Assembly (NCBI GenBank): GCA_900759435.1
Contig: CAAEVD010000188.1
Coordinates: forward strand, 1-8,266
Origin: an uncultured Collinsella sp.
GTDB lineage: Bacteria > Actinomycetota > Coriobacteriia > Coriobacteriales > Coriobacteriaceae
DNA length: 8,266 nt
Reading direction: 5' to 3'
The notes below the pieces were generated by a model. It had not been told where the DNA came from and made no database searches. It saw nothing but the letters and a program-made list of their open reading frames with translations. Positions 6,267 to 8,266 of the stretch are shown here, in pieces. The translations under genes were made by a program, and so were the position numbers. Position 1 is the first letter of the stretch. The number at the start of each line of letters is the position of its first letter.

Positions 6267-6295
6267 TTGCCGTTTGCCGCTTGGGGTTTTGTAAC
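6267..6295 (+). promoter_or_regulatory. Possible promoter of the YtcJ-like amidohydrolase
   Basis: TTGCCG (6267-6272) and TGTAAC (6290-6295) are separated by 17 bp, and each matches four of six consensus positions. A second TTGCCG at 6274-6279 makes a direct repeat with a 7-bp period. The site lies in the 168-bp region between two divergent genes, 58 bp or less before the candidate starts. No equally good promoter for the M20D gene was found on the - strand. Confidence 0.3.
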
Positions 6296-6352
6296 AAGAG
6301 TGGGGGAGTACACTCGGGGGTGTTGAATTTCCTGCCAGAGATGGGGATGCCC

Positions 6353-7990
6353 ATGCAGCATATCGATCGGATTATCCGCTCCAAGAACGTCTTTACCGCG
6401 CAAGACGGCATCGATACCGCCCGCGAGCTGGCGATTGCCATCGCAGGCGACCGTATCGTCGCAGTCGGAAAGCCCGATGACGTGATTGCCGCCGCTCCCG
6501 CCGCCACGCCGGTTATCGATTACGGCGAGCAGTTTGTCTGCCCCGGTTTCCATGACGCTCATCTGCACTTCTTCCATACCTCGGTTGGCTCCTCGCCGTA
6601 CATGCTCATGGATATGGGCACGTCCGAGGCGGCACTGGTGCAACATGCGCTCGAGTTTTCCCAGGACCTGCCCGACGACGCTTGGGTTGTGACGCAGGGC
6701 TGGCGCGACTACCGTTGGGACCCGCCCGAGCATCCTAGCAAGGCGTCGCTCGATGCGGCATTCCCCGATCGTCCCTGCGTTATGTACTCGGGCGACGGCC
6801 ACACGCTGTGGCTCAACAGCTGTGCACTCGAGGCGCTCGGCGTCACGCGCGACAGCGAGCCGCCAGCGGGCGGTAGCTACGACAAGGACGCAAACGGCGA
6901 GCTCACGGGCATTGCTCACGAAGCGGCTGCCATGCAGCTGTTGCCGCGCTGCCTGGAATGGCTGGGCGAGGACCGCATCGCGAGCGCTTACGGCGACCAG
7001 ATGAAGCGTATGGCCGAGCAAGGCATCACCTCAATCTGCGATATGTCGCTCATGCCCATGCCGGGCTGCGACTTTATTCGCGACGATGTTTACGACAGGC
7101 TGCAGGCCGCCGGCAAGCTGGGCATCCGCGCCCATCTGTTTCCCACGCTGCTGGATGACCAATCGCGCTTGGAAGAACTCCAGACCCGCTACGCAAACAA
7201 CGCGCTGCTCTCGGCGCCAGGATTTAAACAGTTCTTCGACGGCGTGTCGAGCGAGCATACCGCATACCTCACTGAGCCCTATACCAACCCGCGCTTCCCG
7301 GGCGACCAGGGTCGCCTGACGGTTCCTGTCGAGCGCATGCGCAAGTTGGTTCTGGCGGCAGCCGAGCGTGGCCACACCGTGCGCATCCACGTTATCGGCG
7401 ACGGTGCCATCCATGCCGCACTTGATATCTTTGAGGAGGCGGCAGAGCTCTACGGCTTGCCCCAGCACGGTCATAACACGCTCGAGCATCTGGAGAATCT
7501 GCTGCCTCAGGACATCGATCGTCTGTGCAAGCTCAACGTCATTGCCTCGAGCCAGCCTTGCCACATCACGCTCGACCCGGGTGGCCCGGAGCGCGACCTG
7601 GGCCTGGAACGCAGCCGCATCATGTGGCCGTTTGCGACCTATCAGCAGCGCGGCATCCGCCAAGCATTCGGTACCGATAGCCCCATCACAGCCGTTACCA
7701 GCATGAACGTGCTCTACACGGCTATCACGCGCCAAGACCCCCGCAGCCACTGGCCCGAGGGCGGCTGGCTCCCCAGCGAGCGCGTCGACGCGGCTACAGC
7801 TCTGCGCAACTACACCCTGGGCAGCGCTTACGCAGCAGGTGACGAGCAAAACCTCGGCAGCCTAGAGCCCGGCAAATACGCCGACCTGGTAGTCCTGGAC
7901 CAAAACCCGCTCACCATCGACCCCCAAGAGCTGCAGGCCACCAAGGTTCAGGCCACCTACCTGGCAGGTAACTTAATCTACGAGCGTTAG
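6353..7990 (+). CDS. Amidohydrolase family 3, YtcJ-like metal-dependent hydrolase
   Basis: With the start at 6353 the protein has 545 residues. ATGs at 6341 and 6347 are also in frame. 6353 is preferred because the first residues then match the family's usual N-terminal strand and GGGG lies six bases upstream, but the ribosome binding site is weak and the start is unsure. The amidohydrolase barrel is complete: PGFHDAHLHF (64-73, HxH at H70 and H72), a lysine before DG and TA (K292, FKQFFDGVSSEHTA), RIHVIGDGAI (344-353, H346), LEHL (377-380, H379) and FGTDSPI (439-445, D442). The C-terminal LGSLEPGKYADLVVLDQNP belongs to the small composite sheet domain of the superfamily. No signal peptide is seen, so it is likely cytoplasmic. 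Family members hydrolyse amides such as N-substituted formamides, but the substrate here is unknown. It is divergent from an M20D hydrolase, which hints at related amide substrates. Confidence 0.9.
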   Translation: MQHIDRIIRSKNVFTAQDGIDTARELAIAIAGDRIVAVGKPDDVIAAAPAATPVIDYGEQFVCPGFHDAHLHFFHTSVGSSPYMLMDMGTSEAALVQHALEFSQDLPDDAWVVTQGWRDYRWDPPEHPSKASLDAAFPDRPCVMYSGDGHTLWLNSCALEALGVTRDSEPPAGGSYDKDANGELTGIAHEAAAMQLLPRCLEWLGEDRIASAYGDQMKRMAEQGITSICDMSLMPMPGCDFIRDDVYDRLQAAGKLGIRAHLFPTLLDDQSRLEELQTRYANNALLSAPGFKQFFDGVSSEHTAYLTEPYTNPRFPGDQGRLTVPVERMRKLVLAAAERGHTVRIHVIGDGAIHAALDIFEEAAELYGLPQHGHNTLEHLENLLPQDIDRLCKLNVIASSQPCHITLDPGGPERDLGLERSRIMWPFATYQQRGIRQAFGTDSPITAVTSMNVLYTAITRQDPRSHWPEGGWLPSERVDAATALRNYTLGSAYAAGDEQNLGSLEPGKYADLVVLDQNPLTIDPQELQATKVQATYLAGNLIYER

Positions 7991-8008
7991 CCCCACATCC
8001 CATCCCTC

Positions 8009-8075
8009 AGTTGCGGTGAAATACGGACTAAATAACACCTCAACAGCCAAAAACAGTCCATATTCCACCGCAACT
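8009..8075 (-). repeat. Long imperfect inverted repeat, possible dispersed palindromic element
   Basis: Arms 8009-8029 and 8055-8075 (21 nt each) pair at 19 positions around a 25-nt loop. The two exceptions (8019/8065 and 8024/8060) are A-C mismatches on the + strand but G-U wobbles on the - strand, so a - strand transcript would be fully paired. CCCT (8004-8007) can extend the stem by pairing with AGGG (8078-8081), which also belongs to the next terminator. The arrangement resembles the intergenic palindromic repeats scattered in some Coriobacteriia, which is an inference. No second copy is in this window. Confidence 0.6.
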
Positions 8076-8076
8076 T

Positions 8077-8109
8077 AAGGGGCACGTTTCAGCAACGTGC
8101 CCCTTTCTT
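8077..8109 (+). terminator. Rho-independent terminator of the YtcJ-like gene
   Basis: Arms 8077-8088 and 8094-8105 form a perfect 12-bp stem (AAGGGGCACGTT and its complement) around TCAGC. The T-rich tail TTTCTT (8104-8109) overlaps the end of the right arm. It lies 86 bp after the stop codon of the amidohydrolase, with the long inverted repeat in between. The flanking A-tract is too short for a good - strand terminator. Confidence 0.88.
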
Positions 8110-8227
8110 GTGCACCCTACCCGCATCGCCATTTTGCTGCACTGACTTTTCTGAATGCCGGGCCCGAGTTAGTCAACCTGGCTCCCGGGGCGGACCGGAG
8201 GGCATGAAGTTTGTCGCGAGTTCCGCA

Positions 8228-8264
8228 CGCAAAGGAAAGCACTTAATGTGCTTTCCGTCTTGCG
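8228..8264. other. Structured hairpin at the right window edge
   Basis: GGAAAGCAC (8234-8242) and GTGCTTTCC (8248-8256) form a perfect 9-bp stem around TTAAT. Beyond a small internal bulge (A against GTC), CGCAA (8228-8232) pairs with TTGCG (8260-8264). No T-run follows inside the window. It could be part of a longer palindrome, a leader RNA or a terminator for a gene to the right. The stretch 8110-8227 before it is GC-rich and shows no gene. Confidence 0.5.
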
Positions 8265-8266
8265 CA

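Noticed and set aside
6185..7021. Upstream extension of the M20D frame on the - strand.
   Set aside because: It would add 279 residues lying under the divergent amidohydrolase gene and has no family likeness. A good ribosome binding site precedes the internal ATG at 6184.
7031..7849. A 272-codon open frame on the - strand opposite the YtcJ-like gene.
   Set aside because: The + strand carries the conserved HVIGD, LEHL and GTDSP motifs. The antisense product has none.
8181..8203. The GGGGCGGACCGG stretch as a T-box or riboswitch core.
   Set aside because: The T-box core and the conserved cores of the common riboswitches do not match; only general GC-richness is shared.
8204..8266. An ATG-initiated frame open to the window end (begins MKFVASSARKGKH).
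   Set aside because: GGAGG lies only two bases before the ATG, the frame runs through a long hairpin, and 21 codons give no family signal. It cannot be called without the sequence beyond the edge.

Overview
The window looks like a chromosomal segment of a GC-rich Gram-positive bacterium, most likely an actinobacterium of the Coriobacteriia, and Collinsella would fit. This is an inference from base composition, the strong GC bias at third codon positions, Shine-Dalgarno sites of the AAGGAG type, and the gene content (Asp23 with DUF2273, YitT, zinc-ribbon membrane proteins with DUF2752, an M20D hydrolase). No ribosomal or housekeeping marker is present to prove it.

Layout. The + strand from 1 to 4614 carries an envelope-themed run. 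It starts with the tail of a DUF2273-type small membrane protein (1-89) and an Asp23/Gls24 envelope-stress protein with a very acidic N-terminal arm (134-649), closed by a hairpin at 703-740. A YitT-family membrane protein follows (858-1880). Next is a zinc-ribbon multi-pass membrane protein with an Ala-Pro tail (2031-3320), ended by a strong terminator (3329-3363). Then comes a palindrome-rich leader and a two-gene unit: a zinc-ribbon DUF4234-type protein (3516-4124) and, 13 bp later, a DUF2752 protein starting at GTG (4138-4614). That unit meets a convergent gene at a shared hairpin terminator (4647-4685).

The second half holds two metal-dependent hydrolases transcribed divergently from a 168-bp region: an M20D amidohydrolase on the - strand (4721-6184) with an unusual C-terminal helical tail, and a YtcJ-like amidohydrolase on the + strand (6353-7990). 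The right end (7991-8266) has no convincing gene. It holds a long imperfect inverted repeat (8009-8075), a textbook terminator (8077-8109) and a further hairpin (8228-8264) running to the window edge.

No phage, transposase, CRISPR, tRNA or rRNA is visible. The least explained parts are the two zinc-ribbon membrane proteins with their DUF2752 neighbour, the palindrome cluster upstream of the second of them, and the repeat-like structured DNA at the right end.
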